In this document: positions 9,052 through 18,139 of the stretch, one piece after another | Numbering within the stretch: position 1 is the stretch's first letter | How the letters are laid out: every line of letters begins with the position of its first letter | Assembly (NCBI RefSeq): GCF_009711165.2 | Contig: NZ_WMID02000026.1 | Coordinates: forward strand, 14,235 to 78,234 | Length of the DNA stretch: 64,000 nt | Reading direction: 5' to 3' | Source: Flavobacterium sp. MC2016-06 | Lineage (GTDB): Bacteria > Bacteroidota > Bacteroidia > Flavobacteriales > Flavobacteriaceae | Position numbers and translations under genes: made by a program | The notes under the pieces: generated by a model | Database searches by the model: none | Seen by the model: the letters and a program-made list of their open reading frames with translations, nothing else | What the model was told of the DNA's origin: nothing

Positions 9052-10551
9052 TTATTCTAAGCAAAACCATTCTTTTACTTCTTCGGCAATGGTTTCTTGT
9101 ACTATTAGATTCTCAAACTCATTTGTCGCCGAATTGTACTGGTATACTTGCTGCCATTCATCACTATTTAAAACCACATTTTGTATGGCTTTACAAACAA
9201 ACAAAAGTTCTTCGTTTGTCATTGTTGGATGAAGTGAAAAACGCACCCAGCCTGGTTTATTGCTTAGATTTTTCTGTAAAATTCCGTTTGTAATTGCTTT
9301 AGATTCTTCTTCATCAATATCAAACAAGGTATGTGCATACGTACTTGCGCACGACCAGCCTCCGCGAACTTGAATTCCGAAGCGATCATTTAAAAGCCTT
9401 ACAACTAAATTGTAATGAATGTTTTCTATCGTAAAAGAAACACAGCCAATTCGCTCAGTATTAAGATCTCCTAAAATAGATAATCCTTTTATTTTTTTGA
9501 GTTCAGAAAAACAAAGTGTCAATAATTCTGTTTCTCTGTTTTTCATGTTTTCGATTCCCATTTGTGTTTTTAGTTCCAAACACAAAGCCGTTCGCATCAC
9601 TTGCAGAAAACCCGGAGTTCCGCCATCTTCTTTGACTTCTATGGGATCGCTGTAATGAAAACCTCCCCACGGGTCTGTACATTTCACGTTTCCGCCTCCG
9701 GGATTATCTGGAAAATCGGCTTTATATAATTTTTCATTAAAAACTAAAACACCGCAAGTTCCTGGTCCGCCAAGAAATTTATGCGGCGAAAAGAAAATCG
9801 CGTCCAATCCTTTTTCTGGATCTTCGGGATGCATATCCATCGAAACATAAGGTGCCGACGCTGCAAAATCTACAAAACAATAACCGCCGTGTTGGTGCAT
9901 TATTTTTGCCAATTCGTAATACGGCGTAATAATTCCTGTAACATTAGAACAAGCCGTAAACGAACCTATTTTTAAAGTTCTACTTGCATATTTTTCAAGC
10001 TCTTTCGCAAGTATTTCTGGATCGACTAAATTGTTTTCATCCGAAGGTAAAATCACAACATCTGCAATGGTTTCGTACCACGGAACTTGATTGGAATGAT
10101 GTTCCATGTGAGTGATAAAAACAACAGGGCGTTCGTCTTCATAATACAACTTTATGTTGTAAATATTATCCATTTGTCGCAAACCCATAATGCGTTGCAG
10201 CTTCGACAAAGCGCTTGTCATTCCTGTTCCTGTTGTAACCAAAACATCAGATTCATTGGCGTTTACATGATTTTTGATTAAATTTCGAGCATATTGATAC
10301 GCGTAAGTTGAAGCTTTTCCTGTTTCACTCGAAAAAGAATGTGTATTGGCGATCATTGGTCCAATTTTATTGCGCATTATGTCTTCAATTGGCGCGTATA
10401 AACGGCCGCTTGCAATCCAATCTGCGTACAAAACTTTTTGTATTCCGTAAGCCGATTTGAATGTATGATTTACGCCGATTGTGTTTTCTCTAAATTTAGA
10501 AAAATGCTTTTCTAAACCTGTCAAAATTGTATTTTCTGCAAGAATTTCCAT
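9052..10551 (-). CDS. Class V aminotransferase / cysteine-desulfurase-like PLP enzyme
   Basis: A 499-residue cytoplasmic PLP enzyme of the aminotransferase class V fold. The PLP lysine is K258 in FFSPHKFLGGPGTCGVLVF. The ring-stacking histidine region is THMEHHSNQ (about 148-154) and the cofactor aspartate is in CFVDFAA (about 228). A cysteine in a flexible C-terminal region (GGWSCASTYAHT) lies about where cysteine desulfurases have theirs, so sulfur transfer is possible but unproven. It starts 22 bases after the DsbD-like gene and is the last gene of the ECF-controlled run. Being next to thioredoxin-like proteins and a DsbD homologue suggests a link to sulfur or thiol chemistry. That link is inference. 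Confidence 0.8.
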   Translation of the reverse strand: MEILAENTILTGLEKHFSKFRENTIGVNHTFKSAYGIQKVLYADWIASGRLYAPIEDIMRNKIGPMIANTHSFSSETGKASTYAYQYARNLIKNHVNANESDVLVTTGTGMTSALSKLQRIMGLRQMDNIYNIKLYYEDERPVVFITHMEHHSNQVPWYETIADVVILPSDENNLVDPEILAKELEKYASRTLKIGSFTACSNVTGIITPYYELAKIMHQHGGYCFVDFAASAPYVSMDMHPEDPEKGLDAIFFSPHKFLGGPGTCGVLVFNEKLYKADFPDNPGGGNVKCTDPWGGFHYSDPIEVKEDGGTPGFLQVMRTALCLELKTQMGIENMKNRETELLTLCFSELKKIKGLSILGDLNTERIGCVSFTIENIHYNLVVRLLNDRFGIQVRGGWSCASTYAHTLFDIDEEESKAITNGILQKNLSNKPGWVRFSLHPTMTNEELLFVCKAIQNVVLNSDEWQQVYQYNSATNEFENLIVQETIAEEVKEWFCLE

Positions 10552-10573
10552 TTTTTATCTTTTTTAAAAAAGC

Positions 10574-12586
10574 TTATTTTTTAAAGTTTTTAATTCCAGA
10601 ATTCAGCCAATTGTAATAGTTTTCAATATCTGGATTATAAGCCGATGGTTCTGCAAGATTGGCGCTGTTGTGATCTACAAGTACATAAAACGGCTGTGCA
10701 TTTGCTTTGTAGGTTTTAATCTGTAAATCGCTCCATTTGTTCCCAATAGTTTTAATCTTCTTGCCTGTCGTTTCAGAAACATACTGCTCGTTTTCTGCCA
10801 ATTCTTTTTTGTCATCTACATACAGCGAAATCAAAACCAGATCGTTTTTAAGAACGCCTAAAACTTTTGGATCTGACCAAACTAATTCTTCCATTTTTCT
10901 ACAGTTTACGCACGCATATCCTGTAAAATCTAACAGAACTGGTTTTCCTGCTTTTTTAGCAAATGCCATTCCTTTGTCGTAATCATGAAAAGTGATGATG
11001 TTTTGTGCGCCATATTCTGCACCTTCTGGAAGAGCTTCTTTGCCTGCAGTTTCTGTATTTCCAGAACCGCCAATTCCGTTTGGAGATTCACTGTAATGCA
11101 TTGGCGGCGGAAAACCGCTGATAAGTTTAAGAGGTGCACCCCAAAGTCCAGGAATTAAATAAATAGTAAAACTTAAAACCAGGATTCCGAAAGTCAATCT
11201 TCCCACAGAAATATAGTTTAATGGAGAATCATGCGGCAGTGTAATTTTTCCGAATAAATAAAGCGCTAAAACGCCAAAAACAGCAATCCAGATCGTAATG
11301 AAAACTTCTCTTTCTAACCAATGTAATTGCAAAACCAAATCGGCATTAGACAAAAATTTAAAAGCCAAAGCCAGTTCTAAAAAGCCTAAAACTACTTTTA
11401 CGGTATTCAGCCAGCCACCCGATTTTGGCAAAGCATTCAGCCAGCCCGGAAATGCGGCAAATAATGAAAATGGTAACGCTATTGCGAATGAAAAACCCAA
11501 CATTCCGACAATTGGAGCGATTCCGCCTTTTGAAGCTGCTTCGACCAATAGAGTTCCTACAATTGGTCCTGTACAAGAAAAAGAAACAATTGCTAACGCC
11601 AAAGCCATGAAGAAAATACCAATTAATCCGCCTCTATCCGCTTGCGAATCTACTTTGTTTGCTAAGGCATTTGGTAACATTATTTCGAATGCACCTAAAA
11701 ATGAACAGGCAAAAACAACCAATAAAATAAAGAAAATCAAATTGAACCAAACATTGGTTGAAAGTGCATTTAGAGAATCTGCTCCAAAAACTGCTGTTAC
11801 AATCGAGCCTAATAAAAAATAAATGATAATGATTGATAAGCCGTAAATAAAAGCATTGCGAATTCCTGCTACTTTGGTTTTACTTTGTTTGGTAAAAAAA
11901 CTCACTGTCATTGGAATCATTGGGAAAACACAAGGCGTTAACAATGCTGCAAAACCAGATAAAAAAGCAATTATAAAAATGCTGATTAATCCTCTAGATT
12001 CTGTTTTTTTAGCTGGATTTGAAACTGTCGTTTTTACTTCTTTTTGAACTATTTCTTCTTTTGCTGCAGTTTCATTTTCTGCAATTGCATCTGTTGTATC
12101 TGCATTTACTTTTTCTGCTGCAGCCGTTTTCGGTGCATTCGGAATTTTAAATTTTAATTCTTCAGATGACGGCGGTAAACAATTGCTGTCATCACAAACC
12201 ATAAATTCAACTTCTGCTTCAATATTGGCAATATTATCTGAAGTAAATTTTATCTTTTGTGTAAAAAGTGCTTTGTCTTCAAAATATTTAATTTCCATAT
12301 TGAAAATTTTATCTTGAACTTCATGTCCTTTTTCTTCTGTTGTTTTTCCGATAAGTTCGAAACTTTTATTCGGATTTTTAAACGTAAAAGCAGTTCTCGA
12401 CGGACCTCCTTCTTCAATAAATTGTCCGTACAAGTGCCAGCCCGATTGTATTTCGGCCTGTGCTTTTAGAAGATATTCTTTCTCTGAAATTTTCTCTACA
12501 GAGGTTTTCCATTTTACTGGATTATACATTTGTCCAGACATAAAGGTGCTGCACAAAAGCAAAAAAGCAATGGTGATATTTTTCAT
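10574..12586 (-). CDS. DsbD-like protein-disulfide reductase (cytochrome c biogenesis type)
   Basis: About 670 residues from the ATG at 12586, which opens a signal peptide (MKNITIAFLLLCSTFMSGQ); an upstream in-frame ATG at 12646 adds 20 unlikely residues. Three parts are visible in order. First is an N-terminal DsbD-alpha-like domain with CDDSNC. Second is an eight-helix CcdA/DsbD membrane domain with redox cysteines in LLTPCVFPMIP and SFSCTGPIVG. Third is a C-terminal thioredoxin domain with GYACVNCRKMEEL. The family moves electrons from cytoplasmic thioredoxin across the inner membrane to periplasmic thiol proteins. The two TlpA-like proteins encoded upstream are natural partners. A hairpin at 12601-12635 lies just before the gene. 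Confidence 0.9.
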   Translation of the reverse strand: MKNITIAFLLLCSTFMSGQMYNPVKWKTSVEKISEKEYLLKAQAEIQSGWHLYGQFIEEGGPSRTAFTFKNPNKSFELIGKTTEEKGHEVQDKIFNMEIKYFEDKALFTQKIKFTSDNIANIEAEVEFMVCDDSNCLPPSSEELKFKIPNAPKTAAAEKVNADTTDAIAENETAAKEEIVQKEVKTTVSNPAKKTESRGLISIFIIAFLSGFAALLTPCVFPMIPMTVSFFTKQSKTKVAGIRNAFIYGLSIIIIYFLLGSIVTAVFGADSLNALSTNVWFNLIFFILLVVFACSFLGAFEIMLPNALANKVDSQADRGGLIGIFFMALALAIVSFSCTGPIVGTLLVEAASKGGIAPIVGMLGFSFAIALPFSLFAAFPGWLNALPKSGGWLNTVKVVLGFLELALAFKFLSNADLVLQLHWLEREVFITIWIAVFGVLALYLFGKITLPHDSPLNYISVGRLTFGILVLSFTIYLIPGLWGAPLKLISGFPPPMHYSESPNGIGGSGNTETAGKEALPEGAEYGAQNIITFHDYDKGMAFAKKAGKPVLLDFTGYACVNCRKMEELVWSDPKVLGVLKNDLVLISLYVDDKKELAENEQYVSETTGKKIKTIGNKWSDLQIKTYKANAQPFYVLVDHNSANLAEPSAYNPDIENYYNWLNSGIKNFKK

Positions 12587-12600
12587 TTTTTTTTGATGTT

Positions 12601-12635
12601 TTAAGAAAAAGAGCTGTCGGCAAAACAGCTCTTTT
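12601..12635 (-). terminator. Hairpin terminator or attenuator after the M16 peptidase gene
   Basis: An 11-base-pair perfect stem (12607-12617 with 12625-12635, core AAAAGAGCTGT) is followed on the minus strand by a TTTTTCTT tract. It could end or attenuate transcripts coming from the M16 peptidase gene before the DsbD-like gene. Confidence 0.75.
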
Positions 12636-12729
12636 AGGTCTTTCACAGAAAATTGCTTACTAATTCAGATTCTAATTAAAAATGATGAAAGACGACTATT
12701 AAAATTAATTTTAGATTTTAGATTGCTCG

Positions 12730-12762
12730 AACTTTGTCAAAGTTTAAAACTTTGACAAAGTT
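12730..12762. repeat. Palindrome family C, copy 1
   Basis: A perfect palindrome whose half is AACTTTGTCAAAGTT; each half is itself a small inverted repeat. Five other copies lie in gaps of this window (15639, 25803, 30421, 44999 and 50992). It sits between the DsbD-like and M16 genes. Confidence 0.9.
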
Positions 12763-12813
12763 GGCGAAGCTGATTTTTAATTTTTAATTCTCAATTTTTA
12801 ATTGATAAAAAAT

Positions 12814-15606
12814 CTACTTCAAAGGATTGCCTTCTTTGTCAAGTGAACCTGATTTTATGATAATCATTTTGTCTAATTGAATGTATTTTTTAACGGCATC
12901 ATTCACTTGCTCTAAAGTCACTTTTTGAATATCTTTTGGATATTGTTCGATATAAGATGGTTCTAAACCTCTTTCTATAAAACTTAAAATAGTTCTAGTC
13001 ATTCCGTTTGTAGTTGACATTCCAACTTTAAAACTTCCGATTAAATTGGTTTTCTTATTTTCTAATTCTTCTAAAGTAATGCCGTCTTTTACCCATTTAT
13101 TGACTTGAATCATTGTTGCGTCTAATCCTTTTTGAAATAATGTTGGATTAAAAGAAGCATTTACAAACCAATAACCTCCTGTATTTATATTTCCTCCTAA
13201 TCCTGATGAAATATTATACGTTAGTCCGTCGTTGTCACGAACAGTCTGCATTAAACGTCCTGCAAATCCAGCTCCTAAAGTATAATTGGCAATGTAAAAC
13301 GGAATATAATCGGCGTCGGCTCTTTTTAATCCTGTGTATTGTCCGATAAACAATTCGGCACTTGGTTTTTCTGGAATCGTAACGACTTCTGTTTTTGAAG
13401 CTGTTTTTACGGCTTCTTCAAATTTCATATTTTCTACTACGCCGCCATTCCAGCCTTTGAATGATTTTGTTAAAGAAGCATTTAGATTAGCGCCTTCTGT
13501 ATCGCCTACAATTACTAAATGCATTGAAGCTGGTCCGAAATATTTTTTATGGAATGCTTTTATTTCTTCTAATGAAGCATTTTTGATATTATCTAAATCT
13601 GTTTCGATACTTGAATCGTAATTTGGATTTCCTTTTGGATAAATCGCCTGCGTCAATGCAATACTTCCTCTTTCATTTGGATCATTTAGATTTTGCTGCG
13701 TGTTTCCTATAAATTGTTTTTTCAGGTTTTCAAATTCTGTTTTGTCAAATAACGGATTACGTAATTCTTCTGCTAATAATGTAATTACTTGATCTAAGTC
13801 TTTTTTCAGACATTTAAAACCAATATTAATTTTAGTTGTTGAGGCATTTACATTCAGATTTACGCCTAGTTTTTGCAGTTTTTCTGAGAATTTAAATTTA
13901 TCATTCAGCGTTGTTCCTTTGGCTAACATTGAAGTTGTTAAAGAAGAAATCATCGGATTTTTAGTTTCGTTTGCAAAGTTTCCTAACGAAATACTGGCTG
14001 CAACGGTTACAAATTCTTTAGCGGAAGTTTTTACCGAAACAACATCTATTCCTGATACTTTTTCTCTTTTATAAGCCGAAGTTCCTTTTTCTGAAATAAT
14101 AACATCGGCTGCATCTGTTGTTCCCGCGATTTTATTATTCTCATTTATTGCATTTTCAACTGCTTTTTCTTCCAGATTATGTCTTGGATCTCTGTAATAA
14201 AATGGTCCATTTTCTGCTGTATAATTGCTGGATTTTGCTTGATCCTGCCCTTGATTTCCTGCTTGTTTTGGAATAAAATAAGCGGTTGTACTTTGATCTT
14301 CTACTAAGTATTTTTGAGCCACACGCAAGACATCTGCCGGCGTTACTTTTTTAAGTCTGTCTACTCCCGTTACATAATCTGTCCAATCGCCTGCTGCAAT
14401 TGCTTCGGTTAAACCAGAAGCTACAACTCCAGAACCGTCGCGACTTAAAATCGTTTGTGCACTAATCTGTGCTACTACGCGGTTTACCTCATCTTGTGTC
14501 ACGCCCTCTTTTAGAATTTTAGCAATTACTTCGCTAATTTTTGCATCAATAACTTCGTGTTTAGAAGAAGTTGGAAATCCAACACCAATCGTAAAAAGTC
14601 CAACTTCCTTAAAGTTAGTAGCATTAGCATACGTGTAAATTCCCATTTGAGTATCTACAAAAGTTTTGTTTAAAATTGCAGATGGTCCAGATCCGATGAT
14701 TTCTGCCAAAATGTTTAACGCAGGAAGATCTTCGTGTAATGCGCCTGGAATTTTGTAAGCTTTGTTGACTACGCCCAATTCTCCTGGTTTTTTAATCACA
14801 ATTTTACGAGGTCCAAATTGCTGCGGTTCTTCGGTATAAGGCTGTGGCATTGCATTTGGTGCTTTTGTGATTTTACCGAAATAGGTTTCGATTAATTCAA
14901 AAACATTCTCTTTCTTAAAATCTCCAATAATGGTTAAAGTTGCATTATCTGGCCAATAATAGGTATTGTAAAAATTGCGCAATACTTCTATCGGTGCTTT
15001 TTCAATATCCGATTTCCACCCAATTGTATTGTGGTGATAGGGATGTGCAATATAAGCTGCAGCCCAAGTTTCTTTGTCTAACAAGCTGTTTGGATCGTTT
15101 TCGCCACGCTCAAATTCATTACGAACCACAGTCATTTCTGCTTCTTTATCTTCTTTTAATAATAAAGAATTACGCATTCTGTCGGCTTCAATTTGTAAGG
15201 CCAATGCAATTTTATCGCTTGGTAATGTTTCAAAATAATTGGTTCGATCGTACCAAGTCGTCGCATTTAGCTGTGCACCTGTATTTTGCAATACATCGGT
15301 AATTGTATTTCCGTTCTTTTTATTGAATGTTTTGGTTCCTTTAAACATTAAATGTTCTAAAAGATGCGTTGATCCTGTGTTGCCTAATACTTCATTTTTA
15401 GAACCTACACGATATACTATTTGTACAGTTGCAACGGGCGATGCATTGTCTTGCAAAAGCAGTACGCTCATGCCGTTTGGTTCGTATAAATATTCTTCTA
15501 TACCGCCTAACTCTTTTATTTTCTTAAAGTTAACCGATTTATTTTGCGCAGAAATTAAGGTGCAGAATGCTAGTGAGCAATAGCCCAGAAAGATGTACTT
15601 TTTCAT
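12814..15606 (-). CDS. M16 family zinc metallopeptidase (two-domain)
   Basis: A 930-residue exported protein with a signal peptide (MKKYIFLGYCSLAFCTLISAQ). The inverted zinc motif HLLEH is at about residues 81-85 in GSTHLLEHLMFKGT, and the third zinc ligand glutamate is in the VVRNEFERGEN region. A second M16 unit in the C-terminal half lacks the motif (typical of the inactive half), with the usual GGGLAG/R-Y substitute region read as GAGFAGRLMQ. The family degrades peptides of modest length inside a closed chamber. In this operon it is the one clear catabolic enzyme, which supports peptides as the SusCD cargo, by analogy with RagAB. Periplasmic location is inferred. Confidence 0.9.
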   Translation of the reverse strand: MKKYIFLGYCSLAFCTLISAQNKSVNFKKIKELGGIEEYLYEPNGMSVLLLQDNASPVATVQIVYRVGSKNEVLGNTGSTHLLEHLMFKGTKTFNKKNGNTITDVLQNTGAQLNATTWYDRTNYFETLPSDKIALALQIEADRMRNSLLLKEDKEAEMTVVRNEFERGENDPNSLLDKETWAAAYIAHPYHHNTIGWKSDIEKAPIEVLRNFYNTYYWPDNATLTIIGDFKKENVFELIETYFGKITKAPNAMPQPYTEEPQQFGPRKIVIKKPGELGVVNKAYKIPGALHEDLPALNILAEIIGSGPSAILNKTFVDTQMGIYTYANATNFKEVGLFTIGVGFPTSSKHEVIDAKISEVIAKILKEGVTQDEVNRVVAQISAQTILSRDGSGVVASGLTEAIAAGDWTDYVTGVDRLKKVTPADVLRVAQKYLVEDQSTTAYFIPKQAGNQGQDQAKSSNYTAENGPFYYRDPRHNLEEKAVENAINENNKIAGTTDAADVIISEKGTSAYKREKVSGIDVVSVKTSAKEFVTVAASISLGNFANETKNPMISSLTTSMLAKGTTLNDKFKFSEKLQKLGVNLNVNASTTKINIGFKCLKKDLDQVITLLAEELRNPLFDKTEFENLKKQFIGNTQQNLNDPNERGSIALTQAIYPKGNPNYDSSIETDLDNIKNASLEEIKAFHKKYFGPASMHLVIVGDTEGANLNASLTKSFKGWNGGVVENMKFEEAVKTASKTEVVTIPEKPSAELFIGQYTGLKRADADYIPFYIANYTLGAGFAGRLMQTVRDNDGLTYNISSGLGGNINTGGYWFVNASFNPTLFQKGLDATMIQVNKWVKDGITLEELENKKTNLIGSFKVGMSTTNGMTRTILSFIERGLEPSYIEQYPKDIQKVTLEQVNDAVKKYIQLDKMIIIKSGSLDKEGNPLK

Positions 15607-15638
15607 TTTTGTGATTTTGAGGTTTTTTAGCGATATAT

Positions 15639-15671
15639 AACTTTGTCAAAGTTTAAAACTTTGACAAAGTT
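15639..15671. repeat. Palindrome family C, copy 2
   Basis: A perfect palindrome with half site AACTTTGTCAAAGTT, identical to copies 1 and 6. It lies between a TlpA-like gene stop (15687) and the start of the M16 gene (15606), so it sits in the middle of a likely polycistronic transcript. Confidence 0.9.
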
Positions 15672-15686
15672 TCATTTTTTTACTGT

Positions 15687-16838
15687 TTAAGATTTACTAA
15701 AAATCTCTTTTAGTTTTGATTGCAGTTCTTCTTCTCTAAGATTTTTAGCTACAATTTTTCCGTCAGGGCCAATTAAGAAATTGGTTGGAACTAATTTTAC
15801 TCCGTATAAAAGAGCTGCTTCATTTTTCCATCCTTTTAAATCAGAAACGTGTGTCCAAGTAAGTCCGTCTTTTTCGATTGCTTTTTCCCAAAGGTTCTTT
15901 TTATCGTCTAGAGAAACACCTAAAACATCAAATCCTTTATCGTGATACGTTTTGTAAGCCACTACAACATTTGGATTTTCTTTTCGGCATGGTCCGCACC
16001 AGCTTGCCCAGAAATCTACTAATACATATTTTCCTTTGTAATCTGATAATTTTACTACTTTACCGTTTACATCTGTTTGAGAAAATTCTGGAGCAGCAAC
16101 ACCTATTGCAATTTTAGCAGCCGCATCTATTCCTGTTTTTATTTTTTTTCCGTAAAAAGATTTTTGTATTTCCGGTGTCAAAACAGCATAATATTTTTGT
16201 ACTTGTTCTGGAGTTCCGTAAGTCACCAAACGATCATCTATCAATAGAGCTCCTGCTACTTTATCTTTGTGAGATGTAATGAATTTACCTGTAAGATCGT
16301 CTGCATAAGTCTGCAAATCTTTCCATTTTTTATCCATCATTGTAACCTGCTCTTTTGGAAGTTTTCCGTTTTCTAAGGTTTTATTTTTTTCAGCAATCTT
16401 ATACAATGAATCTGATAGTTGATAAATTGGTCCAGCAATTTTCTGAATCTTTTTAAATTCGTTGCTGTAATACGATTTATAGATAGAATCTTGTTTTGCT
16501 CCTATAAATTTACCGTTGTAAACAGAATCTTTTTTGGCTGTAAAAGTGATTGTTTCGTTGTCTAATACAAAAGTATTGCCGTATTGCGCTCCTTTTAGTT
16601 TAATACTGTGTATCATTGGTTCGGTTACTGTTCCTGTAAAGGTAAATTTACCGTCTACAATTTTTGCCGAATCTATGGCTTTTGCGGTGTCGCCAGCAAT
16701 TTCTAGATACGCCATTCCTGTTTTTACACCTTCAAAGTTTCCGTTTATGGTAAACTCTGTTTTTTTGTCTGAACAAGCTGTAATCGCCGCAGCTAAACCT
16801 AATACAAACAGGCTGTTTTTTAAAATTTGATTTTTCAT
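15687..16838 (-). CDS. TlpA-like thioredoxin lipoprotein with DUF4369
   Basis: A 383-residue lipoprotein: the signal peptide ends in the lipobox AAAITACSDKK. Residues about 25-130 match the DUF4369 region common in Bacteroidota (FTINGNFEGVKTGMAYLEI). A C-terminal TlpA/ResA-type thioredoxin fold carries the active site VDFWASWCGPCRKENP. Such proteins reduce periplasmic disulfides and draw electrons from DsbD/CcdA. The gene lies 36 bases after a paralogue with the same architecture. The target is unknown: it could be a transporter component, a cytochrome apoprotein or imported substrate. Confidence 0.85.
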   Translation of the reverse strand: MKNQILKNSLFVLGLAAAITACSDKKTEFTINGNFEGVKTGMAYLEIAGDTAKAIDSAKIVDGKFTFTGTVTEPMIHSIKLKGAQYGNTFVLDNETITFTAKKDSVYNGKFIGAKQDSIYKSYYSNEFKKIQKIAGPIYQLSDSLYKIAEKNKTLENGKLPKEQVTMMDKKWKDLQTYADDLTGKFITSHKDKVAGALLIDDRLVTYGTPEQVQKYYAVLTPEIQKSFYGKKIKTGIDAAAKIAIGVAAPEFSQTDVNGKVVKLSDYKGKYVLVDFWASWCGPCRKENPNVVVAYKTYHDKGFDVLGVSLDDKKNLWEKAIEKDGLTWTHVSDLKGWKNEAALLYGVKLVPTNFLIGPDGKIVAKNLREEELQSKLKEIFSKS

Positions 16839-16874
16839 TTTTTGATATTTTTTATATGAAATTTAAACGTCAGA

Positions 16875-18068
16875 TTATGATTTAAATAACTCTTTTAATT
16901 TTGCTTCTAATGCTTCTCCTCTTAGATTATCTGAAATAATTTTTCCGCTTTTATCTACCAAAAATGTAGCTGGAATTGCTTTCACATTAAAAACATTACT
17001 CACTTTGTCATCATCAAATAAGTTTGGCCATGGCATATTTTCCTGAGCTAATGCTTTCTGCCATAATTTATCTTCTTTATCAATCGAAATACTCAAAATT
17101 TGAAATCCCTTTTCTGAATAAGCGGCATAAGCAGTTTTTAAATTGGGAATTTCTTTACGGCATGGTCCGCACCAAGAAGCCCAGAAATCAATCAATATAT
17201 AGTCTTTTCCTGCTGCAATCTCTTTTAGACTTAGCGATTTTCCATCTTTGTCTTTTAGATTAAAGGCAGCAACATTTGTTCCTACTAATATTTTAGGATT
17301 TACTTCTTTATCCACAAGCTGTCCGTAGTAACTTTTTTTGGCTATTGGTGAAAGTTTATCAAAAATAGTTTTTTGTTCTGGTGTTAAATAAGAGAATTGG
17401 GTCATCATAAAAAATCCTCCCCACCAAGTGTCTTTATGCTTTACAATTAAATCTGTTGTAGTTTTTTCTACTTTATCAAAAAAGGCTTTTTCTTTTGCCT
17501 CAAAAGCTTTCCATTCTGGACTATTTCCTATAGAATCGGTCAGTTTTTTATTTCCAGATACTCTCGCTTTTCCATATGCTTCACCAATTGCTTCATATCC
17601 TTTATGATAGTCTGCGTAATCTTTTTCTAATTCATTTCTGGAAGCTACTGTTTCTTTTTTGTAATAATCATCAGATTTAGATCCAGAAATAACTTCATTA
17701 CTAAAAGTAATTCTTGCATCATTATCTTTTGATATGACTGCATCTGCAGTTAAAGTTATTTTAGAATTTTCTAATAAAGCATTAAGATATCCTTTGCTTT
17801 TACCAAATTCGAAATAAAATAAACGAGGCTCATTTAGTTTTCCTTTAAAAGAAAATTTCCCTCCTTTTAAAGTAGTTTCTGCAACAGCTGGCTCGCTTGA
17901 ATGCGTTGCTCCGGGAATTAATTTTATCGTTGTTCCGTCTTCAAGACCAGTAATCGTGCCTTCAAGAACGTAACCTTGTGTAATCGTTTTTTTTGTCTGT
18001 GCCTGAAAAGTTACAGTCAAAAATAGACATAGGCTTAGCGTTAAAATCTTAGATTTAAGTGTTTTCAT
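16875..18068 (-). CDS. TlpA-like thioredoxin with DUF4369, exported
   Basis: A 397-residue paralogue of the following gene. It has a type I signal peptide (MKTLKSKILTLSLCLFLTV and FQAQ) in place of a lipobox. A DUF4369-like first half is followed by a TlpA domain with IDFWASWCGPCRKEIP. Having one soluble and one lipid-anchored thioredoxin side by side suggests different positions for the same chemistry. It is separated from the susD gene by a strong hairpin, so its expression may be lower than that of susCD. Confidence 0.85.
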   Translation of the reverse strand: MKTLKSKILTLSLCLFLTVTFQAQTKKTITQGYVLEGTITGLEDGTTIKLIPGATHSSEPAVAETTLKGGKFSFKGKLNEPRLFYFEFGKSKGYLNALLENSKITLTADAVISKDNDARITFSNEVISGSKSDDYYKKETVASRNELEKDYADYHKGYEAIGEAYGKARVSGNKKLTDSIGNSPEWKAFEAKEKAFFDKVEKTTTDLIVKHKDTWWGGFFMMTQFSYLTPEQKTIFDKLSPIAKKSYYGQLVDKEVNPKILVGTNVAAFNLKDKDGKSLSLKEIAAGKDYILIDFWASWCGPCRKEIPNLKTAYAAYSEKGFQILSISIDKEDKLWQKALAQENMPWPNLFDDDKVSNVFNVKAIPATFLVDKSGKIISDNLRGEALEAKLKELFKS

Positions 18069-18083
18069 CAGTTTGATATTTTT

Positions 18084-18132
18084 TTTTAGAAAAAGCTTCC
18101 TTTTTAGAAAATCATCCTAATAAGGAAGCTTT
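18084..18132 (-). terminator. Hairpin between susD and the first TlpA gene
   Basis: An 11-base-pair perfect stem (18092-18102 with 18122-18132, core AAAGCTTCCTT) has a 19-base loop and is followed on the minus strand by TTCT and a T-run (18081-18087). It is likely a partial terminator that lowers read-through from susCD into the redox genes. Confidence 0.7.
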
Positions 18133-18139
18133 AGTTTTT

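Noticed and set aside
11298..11822. 174-codon plus-strand frame opposite the DsbD-like gene
   Set aside because: It is fully antisense to a clear membrane domain. Its lysine- and proline-rich peptide is the mirror of leucine- and glycine-rich codons, so it is a coding shadow.
12730..12762. Palindrome C as ordinary rho-independent terminators
   Set aside because: The copies lack a T-run of usual length and two lie in gaps inside likely operons; a repeat or RNA-stability role fits better.
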